Positions 21,584 to 35,124 are shown, counted from the stretch's first letter. The stretch: DNA of 64,000 nt from Symsagittifera roscoffensis (GCF_963678635.1 NC_087069.1:14608660-14672659), one strand, 5' to 3'. Program-made: numbers and translations. Notes: generated from the letters alone by a model not told the origin.

Positions 21584-22481
21584 AAAAAAAACTGACTCAA
21601 GGATCGAGATGTCAGGAAACAGATCATACGACTGGTGGTCGGGCTCACCACAAGAATGGCGGAATGAGGAACGCGAAGAGAGTCTAATGGACCCAAAGTG
21701 GAACCGCTCACTATCCCACACAAACGAACTTTCGGAAGAGGATGAGATCACAGAGACAGTTCAGCGTACAAGAAAAATAATTAGAGGGGGCCGGAAAAAC
21801 AGGGATAGCTCCGACAGTGAAACACGACATGCATCACGGGTGAAATGGCAGCTGGAACCGGATCAACAAAGAGAAGCAGATCAAAGACTACTCTCATTCT
21901 GGCAACTAATAGGCGGAGAAGACAATATTCAGGAAAATAGAGAACTGGTGGCACACACCCAAGAAGTCAGGGACAGCTCGGAACACGAATCGAATTCAGC
22001 ACGAGTCGGTCTTTGTGACAGCAGTGTATGAAGACAGCTTTATACGGTTTTTTTGTGAATAAAAAAAACTGACTCAAGGATCGAGATGTCAGGAAACAGA
22101 TCATACGACTGGTGGTCGGGCTCACCACAAGAATGGCGGAATGAGGAACGCGAAGAGAGTCTAATGGACCCAAAGTGGAACCGCTCACTATCCCACACAA
22201 ACGAACTTTCGGAAGAGGATGAGATCACAGAGACAGTTCAGCGTACAAGAAAAATAATTAGAGGGGGCCGGAAAAACAGGGATAGCTCCGACAGTGAAAC
22301 ACGACATGCATCACGGGTGAAATGGCAGCTGGAACCGGATCAACAAAGAGAAGCAGATCAAAGACTACTCTCATTCTGGCAACTAATAGGCGGAGAAGAC
22401 AATATTCAGGAAAATAGAGAACTGGTGGCACACACCCAAGAAGTCAGGGACAGCTCGGAACACGAATCGAATTCAGCGTTG
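21528..22481 (+). repeat. Internal 477-bp tandem duplication in unit 3
   Basis: Bases 21528-22004 recur at 22005-22481 with an exact 477-bp offset (for example ATG at 21609 and 22086). The unit includes the last part of flank copy 2 and the start of the integrase frame, so the host-element junction itself is duplicated. Confidence 0.93.
21609..22031 (+). pseudogene. Truncated start of the integrase frame (unit 3, first copy)
   Basis: 140 codons identical in kind to the beginning of the 22086 frame, cut at the 477-bp duplication junction (about 22004), after which it reads flank sequence for nine codons. Confidence 0.85.
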
Positions 22482-23372
22482 ACTAAACTAATCGCATCGG
22501 CGGAACGGAAACTCAGTGAGGTGCAAGTAGTAGAGATGGACCTGACGACTACAGAAGAGGCGGAGAGTGAAGAGGAAGTGTGCTCAATAGAACCGCCAAA
22601 GGGACTGGGGAAAACCAAACTGCAGAAGCAGCAACAATTAGAGACCCTGGACAATCTTGCAAAACTGTTCGACAAAAGTCTACTAGCAGAATTGACCACA
22701 GAAGACACGTGGATGGACCGCCTCAGACGAGTGATAGAAAGAGGGGACAAACAAGGATTTGAATTGATGGGACCTTATACAAATCCGTTGTGGTCACAGA
22801 TGGCAGTTCAGGACGACTGCATCTTGGTGAATAACCGGCTTGCAGTCCCAGTACAACTAAGACAAGCTGTCCTGAAAAGAATACATCGAGGGCATCCAGG
22901 CCAAGAGGCTATGCTGGGAGCAGCGCAATACCTGTGGTGGCCACACATGAATAAGGACATTGTGAATCTGGCAGAGGAGTGCCGTAGCTGTACCAGATAT
23001 GGTAAGAATGTAAAATATCTTATTTCGAAAAATGCGTCAAAACCACTGCCACTGCTCACGCAGCCGGGACAGGAAGTACAATTAGATTACGCGGGGCCCA
23101 TAGAAAACCAAAAAGGAAAAAAAATCTACCTTTTAGTAGCGATAGATCGATTCTCAAAATTTCCATCAGTGAAGGTTACGAAATCTACAAGTGGGAAGTG
23201 CACAGTAAAATTCTTGAGATCATATATCGACACGCATGGAGTTCCTGAATCAATTCATTCGGACCAATTTTCAGGCTTTAAGGGGAAAACGCTAAAAAAA
23301 ATTCTGTTCGGAACTCAATATCGAGCGAAAATTCTGTCCGGTGGGGGACCACAGAGGCTGTGGTTTGGTTGA
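22086..23372 (+). pseudogene. pol: Integrase of the Ty3/gypsy element (unit 3)
   Basis: 428 codons with the same layout as unit 1: acidic N-terminal region, HHCC zinc domain, 'VQLDYAGP' and 'IHSDQFSGF' (Arg to His next to the second Asp region compared with unit 1). The frame ends at the same place, with the catalytic Glu in the shifted frame at 23336-23556. The shared frameshift means it predates the duplication. Confidence 0.92.
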
Positions 23373-23556
23373 ACGTACGATCCAAACTATAAAAAGAAGA
23401 CTGGGGGTGATGATGCTCGAAGAAAATAATACATCAATCAAATTATGTCTTAGTACTATAATGAGAGATTTACGGTGGAACAAGCAGAAAACCATTCAAG
23501 TATCCCCGTTTCAAGCACATTTTGGCAGACTACCAAAACAGAATTTAAAATTGTGA
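23336..23556 (+). pseudogene. pol: Integrase core end in a shifted frame (unit 3)
   Basis: Carries 'GLVERTIQTIKRRL' as in unit 1, with the same overlap and the same terminating TGA. Confidence 0.83.
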
Positions 23557-25077
23557 GGGATAGGTTTTTAAATGATTCTGATTATTTAGACAAACAACAT
23601 TTCGAACGCTCAGCACTGACGGTTTCTCAATTGAAACGTAGAATTGATCAGTCGAGAGAGAATCTCAAAATAGTACGCAAAGGACAACTCAGCAGGGATA
23701 CAAGCCCATTGCACAAGCAGCAGTTAACATCGGACAGAGACAAAGAAAGGGCCAAAGCTCTAAAGGAGTTGTTGGAGGCGAACGCCCGTTGGAACAACGA
23801 GAGAAGGGACGCGGCTAAAAACGATATCAGAAAATTAGTGGACGAGACAGGGCTACTCAATCCCGACCTTCGAAAGGAGATGATTAACTCTTGGGAGAAA
23901 GGATTTGTGGAGGACAAAGTTGAAAATCAATGTAAATCACCACCTAAAACAAAACTCAGAAAGGACCCACTAAGGAAAAGCGGACAAGCATTAACCAGAC
24001 CACTAAAAGGGAAAATCACTTCAGAAACAGACTCAACAATCAAGACGTCTGCTGGTTCGATTTATAGGAAATCGGATATAGCACAATCGAAAACGGTGCT
24101 GACACAAGAAAACCAGCGACGCACGAGTAAACGTCCATCGTTGGAACCTACAAAAAAATTTAAGAGGAGCAGTTCCCCAGAATTACTTGAGGAGCTGGGA
24201 TCAGATGACGAACTCCAAGGAGAAATGGAGATCGCAGATACGATGAATAATAGAGCGTTTTCAAAAGAGCCAAACAATAGTGACTTCAAAAGACACAGAA
24301 GCAGGGGGAGGTCTGAACTTGGCAGTCAAAAGAGCAAAACCCAATTTGGCGGGCCCAAAATCAACTATAGAGGAAAACAACACAAACAAGTCGGAGAAGA
24401 ACGGGAAGGAAAAGAAAAATCGAAACAAGCAGCAACAGGGGACAAGCCAAAATGCGACGGCAGTCAACCCGGAACAGGAGCAATCGACATCAAAGCCGGA
24501 AAAAGTAGACACCAAAATTCAGTCCAGTTCTACACCGAAAACAAAACAGCGGTCAAAATTGAAATGTATTGACTCCCACACTCCCCTAGAGGACATAGTC
24601 GACACATTCCACAATCGCAATTTAGCACCGTCCGAATGGGAGAAGTATGCAGACCAATTGCTAAAAAGAGGAGTACAGCTAGTTGCGGACGAAATCCGAG
24701 GAAATCCCCAACAAATTCCGGAAAAGGATACAACTTTCGAACCACAAGGATTTTCGGACGAGTCGAGTACTGAAGAGTTGGGTATCAGACGAAGCTCCAG
24801 GCAAACGAAAAACAAGGAACCTAAACGCTTTGGAGACCCGATAAAGGATTCAATTAAAGAGATATCAGAAAATCTCACAGGGGGAGGTCTTCTGAAGGAA
24901 GCACTTAAGGAATACAGAAATCAACTAAGAGATTTCAAGGATAGAAGCGATAGACCAATGAAATCAAAAGTGCGACGACTCGAAAGACACCTCTTCATGC
25001 AAAAATTCGGGTATGCTACACTAGACGAAGGGGTCGATTGGAACCCGAGTTGGGAAATAGAGTTGGAAGAAAACTGA
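23475..25077 (+). pseudogene. C-terminal extension (unit 3)
   Basis: A 365-codon frame (23475-24572) is followed by an overlapping 265-codon frame (24280-25077). The change comes from a small indel near 24244-24250 in this copy relative to units 1 and 2. Upstream of it the copy is better preserved than unit 1, running unbroken from the integrase end through the 'NERRDAAKNDIRKLVDE' helix. Confidence 0.8.
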
Positions 25078-25201
25078 GAATTCCATAAACTAAATCGTCA
25101 ATTAACCAAGAGACTTTCCTATGAACTGAGTATATTGAACTCTTTTTAAATATATTATCCTACTTATGTTGTATAATTTATTTCTTCCACCGAGGGGGGT
25201 G

Positions 25202-25460
25202 TGTCATACCGCTACTGCAGTAGCAGTATTTGTCTATGTATGTACAGCAACCTATGGTGCTTAATCATTACTTTTATGGTATGCTCAAGGTCATAGTGAG
25301 TGATGACATTGAGAATAAGTGAGAGATCAGAGTTCGTAACATTGATCTAGCTCTCAGTAACAAGAACAAAACAAAAGAATAAGAAAACCCTAAATTCAAT
25401 ATTCCAAATACATTATTGAATTGCAACTTGTTTTCAACCGATATCGCAACGCATATCACA
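25202..25460 (+). repeat. LTR of unit 3
   Basis: 259 bp, starting 'tgtcatacc' and ending 'caca', followed by 'accag'. Confidence 0.95.
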
Positions 25461-27028
25461 ACCAGCTAACCTGGGGTTGTTCGGCGCTGCGCAACTCGGG
25501 AACATCTCCCGTTTAGTGAAATCAAGTAAAATCTTTTGTTTTCTTTTCAGTGCAATTCAAAAAGAAGAATGTTTTTGAAACAAAAAAAGATTTGTCTTTG
25601 AGTCTGGTGAAATCAATTTTTTGCTTTTTGTCTCGGTCTTCTCACTAGGACTCGAACAATTGCTCAAAACTGACTCAGAACCTTGATTGTGACTTCTTCA
25701 CGTTTTTACGGTAAAATTATACTTCATTGCTTTAAAATCATTTGAAGTGTATTTTAATAGTTTTAAAAAATTTTTGACGCCTATTACGAGTACAAATTGT
25801 TAATGTTACGTTAACTAAACAAAGGGGTAGATTTTTGAGAAAATGTATTTTTTTAAAGATTTGATTTCCGCGGAAAAGATAAGCAATCTTCCAAAAAGAA
25901 GTATCGTTTTTTTGGAACCCACTCTCAACCAACTTGCCATGATTCCATAAACATGTTGAATTTTTAGAAAAAACAATCTTATTCATTTTTTGCTCATTAT
26001 TTTCAAATCATTGCTAATTTTACACTTAAAACTGATTTGAAAACATGATAATTTTGTCTCGTGAAGGCCTAATGCACTCTGTTGTTTTGCATCAGACCTC
26101 GTGAGCCCCATGGGCACAAAAATAATGATAAAGAGACAAAAAAGTAAGTTGACAAGTGTAAGGAAAGTAATCACGCCTTCCAAACTAAGAATTACTTCGA
26201 AAAAAGAAGCAACCACTAAGTTGAAACGAAAGTGAAGTGAAAATGGTTTCGTCGGCGAGCAAGTGATTTTTTCCTCTCAAAAATTTTTTTTTTTATTCTA
26301 CAAATTTTGCAAATATTCAACGGAAAAAAAACATAAAATTTTCCGTTTTTTGTTTTGTTGTATCTTTAATTTTATTTAACATAACTAGCAGAAAATATGT
26401 ATCTATTGCGCTTTACTTTTTCAATTTAATTTCAAAAATTATAATTTAAGAACTGTGCACTCAATAAACGACAGGCAAGTGAAATCCCAAATCATGCGAT
26501 AGATCAGATAAAAAAAAGCCTACAACATTTACAAACAAGTTAGAGCAACCGGTTTTGGTTCAAACAAATTTCTTATGATTACCAGATTCAGCTACGGGTT
26601 TGACTTTTTGAAGTTTTTTTCTACAACCTAGGAAAGTGTAATTTTCGTTTCTTGAGCACATGACAAGCATCAACTGACAGTGTCAATTGTGTATTATTTG
26701 GAGTCGTCAAGTCGGCGACAGAATTCTAGCTCTACGTCAAAAGGCTTGCTCTGATTGGGCAACTGGAGTTGCGGGAACCTTTAAATCGTTTCATTTTCAG
26801 TCACAATTGAATCGAAAGGATAAGAGACCGCTGCTTCGTTATCCCAGTAGCCCTTGCGCTCCAAATAATCACAATTTTTTTCTTTTTAGTTCTCCTAATT
26901 TGGAGTCGTTTCGCAGTCGTACCGAAATTTTTTTTTCTGCGTGTCTGCTCGAAAAAAGTCGCATCATTGATGTCGGTCTTTGTGACAACAGGGTATGTAG
27001 ACAGCTTTATATGGTTTTTTTTGTGAAT
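25461..27028. repeat. Duplicated host flank, copy 3
   Basis: Third copy of the flank; 'gtgaat' at 27023-27028 is followed by unique 'caattttcttactcc' instead of element sequence. Confidence 0.9.
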
Positions 27029-30000
27029 CAATTTTCTTACTCCTGCAGAGATATTCGCCGAGCCAGCTCAATGAAGGATACTGGTTTGTTGAGCTAAGGC
27101 AGCTGTTTTTCTCATGTATGTCTGAATGTCTGATAAGAGATAGTTCTCCCCTTTTCAGTGTTGGAATATTTTGTAAAGGTTGACTCATTTTCGAAATTTT
27201 TTAGGTTTGATTTTTTCAAAATGCAGTTTTGACTTGTTTGTTGGTGATAAATTGAGAGAATGAAAACAGACAGTGACCGATTACTTGTACGTGAGAGGTG
27301 AAGTTTTTTAATTAGTGATGGTGTGATTTGAGCTGAAAATCAATTTTAAAAATTCATTTTAACAAATTCATGGAAGGACTTGAAGATCTATGACTCAAAT
27401 AGACTATTACATTTGAAGTGTACATTTACACCTGAATTGTAGCGCCAGAGCAAATTAATTAAATTTTGACTCACTTAATGCTTCACAGACAAAAATGGCA
27501 ATAAAATTCATGAGACTGTAACCCAAAAAACTCACTAAATGTCTCCACTGAAGTTTAAAAAACACAATATAAATTGAAACTGCAGAGCTCAGGTCTCCGC
27601 TAGCTAAATCATTCTCAAGTTGTCCCCAACAAACTACGATTGAATTATTTCACCGCTACCAACTATTGTACACGCTTGAGAGTAATTTTAACTTCAATGA
27701 TGATTTTTGTGATATATATATAAATTTTGGAGAAAAAACTATAGTCAATTTTGGAACAAAAACTTTTGACAAAACACGTACATATATCACGAGAACTTGT
27801 TTATACAAAGATTCAAGATGGGCTGTTTTAAAATCTATCAAACTGTTACATTAACTTGAAAAAATTTTCATTTCCTATCTGAATTACATCCAAAAGTAGC
27901 AAAAATTGGTCAAAGTACAAATTGGTGAAAAGAAATTCAAACTGGTGACGACAACAAAAAACAAATTTCAAAAATGACGATACAGATCAAAACTATCGAT
28001 TTGCTCCCAAAAGGTGTAAAAATAAAAATGGTGACCTTTAAGAAAATTACTCAAACATGAAAAGTTGAGTAGTTTGAATAACTTGAGCTTACCAATATAA
28101 AATAATCATCAAAAAAGTTGATTGATTCAGTTGATGAACGGTCGCATGCATTTTTCAAACAGTTTCGACAAAACTTTCGAAATTTTGGTTCCGAACAATG
28201 AACCCGAAGTCTTCGACTTTCTCAACATCCATTTGCGGTCCGTTTATTTCAGCACAACTTTTGTGCCTAACCTATTGAACAGGAGAACCACAATTCCATG
28301 TTCTCATCGAAAATACCAAAGACTGAATCAGTTAACAAGTTGACCCTAAAAACTGCGCCTTCCTTTTTTTCTTGATTCAGTGATTTTATCGAGAGATGCA
28401 GCATAAATCAGCTATCAGAAACAATGATGGAACTATTGAAAGTTGCTGTCAACTAAAATTTGACTAAAAACATTGAAATTATCGGAATCGAAATCTAATA
28501 ACAGCATATGATTAGCAAACTGCGTCATGTCCTGGTCGCTGACGTTCAAAGCAACAAGCTTTCCAAATGAAAAATATTTGAGCAACAGAATATCAATAAA
28601 GTCTATAGAAGACAGAGTTAGTTTACTGAATTAGTTTTTTCATCAAAACTTGGTTTTCTTCATGAAAAGAACTCTCCTCTAAATCGATGTTTCAATCGCT
28701 TTTATTGCCTAGTAAGCTCATTAGTCATCAGACTCTCCATTTTGTTTCTCAGTTCATTTCATCAAAGAGTTTCAATTATTTTTTGCTCGCAACTCACATA
28801 ACTGTTGATACAAGCTTTCCCATTGAAATGAACTCATTATTTGTCACCAGCGGTAGAGCAAAATTCAGTTCCCCTGAAATAGTGCAATTGGCTGGTTCAG
28901 AGTTTAAAAAAAACAAGTAAAACCTGCTGAGTTTGATGTGAGATCAAAAGCAAAATAAAAAATGTGATATTTAGCTAAAGCCGATACCATGAGTATATTT
29001 TTCAAATTAAGGTGTTACAATTTCTGTAAACAATGATTCCATTCAGCAAAAACGTTTTTAGATTAAACGTTTCTGTTTGAATTGTACACAAGTATGCTGT
29101 GTTCATGCTCCTTGCCACAATAATTCGACAAACCGGCAAAAACGTTTCTTGTCGCTTATTTTGTACATCAGTTGAGGCCAAAAATTTTGTCTGTAAAAGA
29201 TCAACATTACGCTAATGTAGGATAATCTCGGTATGGCTCATATTGATGCGCAGACAAAAAACAAAATAATTAAAAGATCTTCTCAGAGAGCATCTAGTTA
29301 AAACAAAACTTTAAGAGGCTTATCACATGATAAGAAACCATTTGCAATTTTACCAAATCCTTGGATTTACCGAAATGCAGCCACGACCAGATTACGTTTC
29401 GCACACAATTTCAGGCAACCAATCAGCGTCATCCATAATTGATGGACAGTTTCATAATAAAAGCCTTGCCATGTTTTTTTGCATAATTTTGTTTCATTGG
29501 AACTTTCATATGCACAACTGGCCTAGTTTGTAATTGTTATTCTCCATTCAGGGAAATTGTGCATTCGGAGAAAGAAGATGAATTGAGACTGTGAATCTAA
29601 CATGTTTTTTCTTGTTGAACTCATAGTGCATTGTCATTGTTTCTAACGATGCGTTCTACAACATCCAGGCATGTTCGTTGAAGACCGATGAAAATGTTTC
29701 CGTCTCTTAAAATTTTGAAATTGAGCATTACAAAATCAGGTGATTATGATGATGGACTATTTTTTTGAGTGAGCGCATTTTTTCACTACGAGTAATGGAG
29801 GTTGCCAATTAAAAAAAATTAGCTGTGATTTGCTTCATTTGGCCTTAAAAACATCAGTTCATTTTTGTTGAAAAAATTGAAACGACCTCTTAGTGGAGCT
29901 CATTTATTTGGAATGAGAAATTCTGTTGTTCTCTAATTTTTTTGTGCTCTAATTTTTTTCTACTACCACAAAAATTGTTGGATTTGCTCCAAATTTGTAA

Positions 30001-32088
30001 TTAATTGAGCTGTTTTTGTGTTTATTTTCGTTTTGTTTTTGAGGATTTCAATATAAGATAATTCGAGCGCTGTGTTTCTATATATGATAATTCTTTTCCT
30101 ACACGTTTTGCTGCTGGTACTACAAACTTTTAGAATAAAGGATGTTCGACCCCAATAGCCATACCTCCAATACACATAATCAGAACGCCGAAGTAAATAT
30201 TTTAATGTCTGAGAAGTGCTGCATGGTCGTTTGATCATGGTAGTACGCCTCCATACTCCTAACCAGAAATATTTGAAGTACCAATGTCAAAAAAAATTCC
30301 TCCTAGTCCAGCAAGCGCGCACTGGTACAAAACTATCGATTGTTGTTCTTAGATTTAACAGAACGCTCTGCAGGTTATTCTCTAGGAGATTTTGTGTGAC
30401 ACAAGTTGCTAAAAGTTTTGCGACGATTTTAATCAATGTTAACTGTTGTTCATTGACTAATTACGATCATTGACTCGTAGTTGCAGTTGAGTTGAATTAG
30501 GTTTTGGTCAGGTAGTTGAACCTTACTTGGGTTCCAGCAAGTACATCAATATCGTATTCGGAGATGAGTTTTCGTGATGTGAAAGTGTTGTGTTGTGAAA
30601 GGGTTGTGGGTTTCTACAACACTAATAGGGTATCCCGTTCCATCTCTTATGGTTTTGAAAAGACAAGTTTCAGGGAAAATGAGGTCTTTCAAAAACACTA
30701 ATTTCTCTGAACGCATCCCTATAGAAATCAATTTACTTATGGGATTGATGGTAAAACTGAATTTATCAGGATTAATCATCTGATTGGTTTTGTTGAGTAA
30801 TTTTTGAACTCTTCTACTGCCGTTTTCACACTATGTAGAATCGTTTAATTTTCTTTCATTATTTAACACTTTATAGGTTGCTTAATTTTCGTTATATTAA
30901 TTGTACTCTATTTTGGTATCCCTTGCTCTGTCAAAGGAGTGAGAAACGTTATATCTGTCACAGTAGCTATCCCTTCGTCTTGAATACCAATAACTTCGCT
31001 TAGTAGATTGCTAGAGTAGTCAATGAAAAAATTTATTGATGCGCTGATCACGCGTTTGTTATGGTAAAGGAATCATTGTACTTTTGAAGGTTGTCAGACC
31101 ATTTTTAGTTGACTACTTTCGTTTCCACTAATCTGTTTAGTTGGGGCTAATAAACATATATTCTATAGTTCCCTTGTTAGCAACGATAGTGTTATAAGTT
31201 CGGTAAAACTGGTAATATCGGGTAGTTCGGAAAAACTGTCAGTGAATTGTTGTTTTATCCTTTTGAGGAAAAATGCCGATTTGCTATTCTACAAAAGTCA
31301 TCAGATAACAGCTTCGTTCGAAGAACTAATTCCAAAGATTGTTCCACTCTCTATTTATTTAGGCATGAGATAAATTTTTGGTCATTTCAATTAGAATTTT
31401 GTTTAACTAATTTGACATGCAAACTGAATCTTGAAGCTTATCGATGTAAGCTTGGAATCATTTGTCCTCAAAAATACTTATAAAACAGTCTATTTGTAAC
31501 CGTATGACCCCTCTGCAATAGCTGTTATTTTTTTCACTCTCTGTTGTATATATTTCAATGTTTTTTTTTCACAGAAACTTTCAATGGAACTCTCAAACTT
31601 AGTGCTCTCATCTAGTCAGACATTTCTGGTTGTTTTGTTTCAACTGTCTTCAGCTGAGGTGTCAGAACTTGATTTCAAGGTCTGTACACGACAAAAAACG
31701 GGACATGCAATCCATTGAAACCATAAGGTACTCACATCTGGACTGCACATGTTTTGGACTGATGCTTCGAGACCGGTTGAATTTTTTCAAAAATATCATC
31801 TCTGTATTTATAATGACTCGTAGTGGCTTTTCAAAAATCAGAAGTTTTTAACACGCTAATGTTGTTTTCGCGCGTGAGTTGTAAATGCAGCGTAATTTGC
31901 GCAGTGCTTAAAGCTCCATCAGGTTTAGCATTTGGTTCCACTTCCTATCCCTCATCATCGGAGATGCAGAGAGAAAAAGAGAGGAAGTAGAGAAAGAAGA
32001 TGAGCTTTTCCTTGTTGATTGGTTTGTGTTGTGGCAACAAAAGCTGTTTCAGTGGTTAGTATGATTCGAGGATCAGTAGTTGCTTTTC
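27029..32088. other. About 5 kb without a recognisable gene
   Basis: Short open frames exist (28122-28343 and 28687-28920 on plus; 29963-30238 on minus) but none shows a domain, a convincing exon structure or unusual composition. I see no RNA gene or element terminus. Confidence 0.5.
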
Positions 32089-32150
<62 letters not shown>

Positions 32151-32168
32151 GCTGCTGCTGTTGTTGTT
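32089..32168 (+). repeat. (TTG)n microsatellite with a short GCT run
   Basis: About 26 units, interrupted near the end by 'gctgctgctg'. Confidence 0.97.
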
Positions 32169-32169
32169 A

Positions 32170-33640
32170 ATGTTTTTGTGGGTTTTTGGTGTATCAACCA
32201 GATCAAATCTGAGGATTGTGGTTTTTAATTTCGTTTGATTTGGATTTGAAAATTACTGCATGGAGTTGCTCTCTGCTATATGCTTCGGAAAAATAAAAAC
32301 AATTTATTCTGTTGTCATTTCTATGTTGTTAAACACTTGAAGCAACACTGAAAATCTATCTTATAAGATACAATACTTCCTTGCTCTGAGCAAAAACTCA
32401 ATTGTTTTCAGGACTCATTGATTGGATTGATTAAACATTGTATGCTTCTGCGAGCATGCACAAATACCTGATTTTAGTTTACTAATTGATTTTCCTTTCA
32501 ATAAACTCCCGTAGTTGACAGGGGTTTATTTCCTCGATATGCTGCAGATCAGAAAACAATTCCGCGTTTTTTTGATGGGTGTCAGAAGTTGATGTTGAAG
32601 ATGATCATAGGGATGAGGGCTTCGACGAATCCACCTTTTAGGATATCTTCTGGAACTCCCGTTGCCCATGCTAAGTTTTAATTTTGGTTGTAAATCGAGC
32701 ATGGTTTAGGATGGCGAATATAGTTAGTAAGATTTCAGTTTTTGGGCAATGGTAAGAAAGAAAATATATGTTTAGAAAACAACTCATGTTTTTGAAATCT
32801 CAAGAATTGTCTTATTGGTAAAAATCAATGGACTTTTACTTGTGTAGAAAGAATGCATCATAGTACTTTTGTTATTCAGGGTAAATCGATGGTACGTTTC
32901 AACACAAATATTATGTTTTTTCTGTAAAAAGTTCAGAACACGATAAAGTTTGAATTAGTTTTGGCAACAATTTGTTTTATGTGGTTTTATTACTATTTGA
33001 AGAAATCATCTGTTTGGTTGAAAAAATGCTGAAACTTCCGTACAATAAATTTTGTGTTGATTGTTTTCTACTGCAAAATGACAAAAATTTAGGAATTGTT
33101 ATCTCCGGAGGATCAGTTGTAGATTTTGCTGTAGTTGCCTTTTTGGGGTCTTAAGTCATTCAAGATTATTACCTGCGCTTTTTTTTATTTAATGGAATGA
33201 ATCATCAATTACTTCTAGGCAATTTTCAAAAATACTCGAACTGTCAATTCAGTCAAATTATACCTATTAGATATAGATGTTGAGAGTGCTAATTGTTTAC
33301 CCGAACTAATGGTTGAAAAAGCTTGTGAAACTATGAGACTCTTCAAAGACTGGGTTCAAATAATTCCCTTTTAAAATTTTTTTAATTATTGCTGTTTTTT
33401 TGATCCCCGAAAGTCCTACAACTGCCATCAATAGCCAAAAGCGAAAGGAACCTTAGAGATACAAAGTCGAGCTTAAAATCTTCTGGGACATAACCACTTT
33501 TGATCTGACAACAGTCGCATCAATGCAGAAACTACATTTCTTGTCAGTGTTTTTTGATCTTAAGCGAAATCGCATTTTATAATCGCAACAAGGTCCTCGT
33601 TTAATTATTCAGGCATTCGGGTTTTCAAATTGATATTATA
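32170..33640. other. Intergenic, no gene recognised
   Basis: AT-rich sequence; only short chance-like frames such as 32972-33154. Confidence 0.5.
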
Positions 33641-33644
33641 TCTC

Positions 33645-33664
33645 TCTCTCTCTCTCTCTCTCTC
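33645..33664 (+). repeat. (TC)n microsatellite
   Basis: About ten CT units. Confidence 0.9.
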
Positions 33665-33794
33665 CTTCTTTCTCTATTCCTGCCTAACTATCCACATCAG
33701 CGGCTTCAACCTGGGGAATTAAAGATTAGTTTATACTTTTTGGACAGTAAAAAACCTCATATTGATTGTAACTAGCATACTCATAAGAAGTATC

Positions 33795-33924
33795 GATCCT
33801 AATTCCTGTAACCCAATTTCGATCCCAATTCCTGTAATCCAATTCCGATCCCGATTCCTGTAACCAAACTTCGACCCCGACTCCTGTAACCAAACTTCGA
33901 TCCCGATTCCTGTAACCCAACTTC
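33795..33924 (+). repeat. 26-bp minisatellite, five copies
   Basis: Unit of the form 'gatcccgattcctgtaaccc' plus six bases, in five copies starting at 33795, 33821, 33847, 33873 and 33899, then fading out. There are no spacers, so it is not CRISPR-like. Confidence 0.9.
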
Positions 33925-34011
33925 TATCCCAATATCTGCTATCAACCTCAATTCCTGCAAAAGGAACAAATTGAACAACTTTATGAAGTAAACTCGCAAT
34001 TAAATTAATCA

Positions 34012-34083
34012 GGTGTTTTCAAATATAGTTAAGGTGTTTTCAATAATTAAGGTGTTTTCAAATATAGTTGGGGTGTTTTCAAA
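34012..34083 (+). repeat. Short minisatellite based on 'ggtgttttcaaatatagtt'
   Basis: Three to four imperfect copies of about 20 bp. Confidence 0.8.
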
Positions 34084-34588
34084 GGCAAAATTTTCGGTAA
34101 CAAATTTTTGTTTTTGCAATTAACCACTTATTTTAGCTGTAGTTGTTCAAGTTTTGTAAACCTTTTTATCTTAAACTAATTTACTCAAATTAGTTTTTCT
34201 TAATAGTTAATTGACTTTCTTTGAGCAAATTACACCAAATAGATAGTTTACTCTTTATGAGCAATTTTGATGGACCGGCATAATTTTCAGACCATAGCAC
34301 ATACTGCATACAGTAAAAAGAAAACGACAAATTACGGTTAATTTGAAGAGATCAAATAACAACAAACAGTCGTAAGAAAACAGTCGTGACAACAAACAGT
34401 ATAAACAGTTCAAGTTGTTCATTCCAAGTCATAAAAAAAATCCTGGGCGGACTCGGCCGTATTATGTTTAAATACTTCTCGGTAGTTATTCTCGATGGCA
34501 TATCTACCACGGCATGTATTTATATGGCATCGGATTGTGCTTATGAGGAAATCTCTGTGTTCGGAGAGATTTGATCAGAGTGTCTAGC

Positions 34589-35124
34589 TCACGTTCGTTT
34601 CTTGCTGGCAACAAGTCCTTTTTTGTCCCCCAGCACAAAATCCCAAGGTTGATGGCATCCAAAAAGTCCTGAGATTATACTGCCCAAAAATTTAGCAGCA
34701 CACTGTGTGGATGATAAACCAAGGGCATTTCTGGTTACCGGTGTAGCTGGAACCATTATGAAAGTTTGCTCTGTTTTTTTCCTTAACAAGCCAACGAATC
34801 TTTTTGTTGCCGAAAACGTCGCAAAGGTGTGGCCAATTGAGTGAGCAATATCATTCAGATCGCAGCTAAAATCATTCTAAAACGAAGCGCAGGAGAATAA
34901 AAGATTAAATCATGTTCGTTTCTGAAAAAACACTGAAATTGAAATAAACAGCCACATACCATAAAAACTTCTTCAGCAAGCTCCGCCAATACAGAAGGCA
35001 TTCTCAGGGTGATATCCGCATTTTCGTTGTTACTCTTTCCAGCAAATGCTGTTTTCTTCGAATAATTGAATTTCAAATAATCAACACGAAACATTTCTCC
35101 TGCGCGCAAGATTGTCGATCCTAG
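34589..35124 (-). CDS. Spliced gene of unknown function (3' exons)
   Basis: Two minus-strand exons fit well. Exon 35124-34960 (acceptor TTTCAG before 35124) has 55 codons in phase 0. Exon 34876-34589 ends in a stop. The intron 34959-34877 is 83 bp with GTATGT..TTTTAG ends. The joined frame includes 'GEMFRVDYLKFNYSKK', 'MPSVLAELAEEVFM' and then 'AHSIGHTFATFSATKRF' and 'SGLFGCHQPWDFVLG'. I do not recognise the family. Good splice sites at both ends of the first exon and frame continuity make it a likely real gene; upstream exons should lie to the right, perhaps in the duplicated block at 35.4-35.9 kb. Confidence 0.55.

Larger units (their letters stand above)
21584..27028 (+). repeat. Segmental tandem duplication, unit 3
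   Basis: Contains the 477-bp duplication, integrase, extension, LTR (25202-25460) and flank copy 3 (25461-27028). The flank then continues into unique sequence, marking the right end of the array. Confidence 0.92.

Noticed and set aside
31955-32228. ORFs of 69 and 83 codons on both strands encoding runs of Val or Thr
   Set aside because: They are translations of the (TTG)n microsatellite and have no other coding support.
33795-33924. CRISPR-like array
   Set aside because: Units are directly adjacent without spacers and the genome is eukaryotic.
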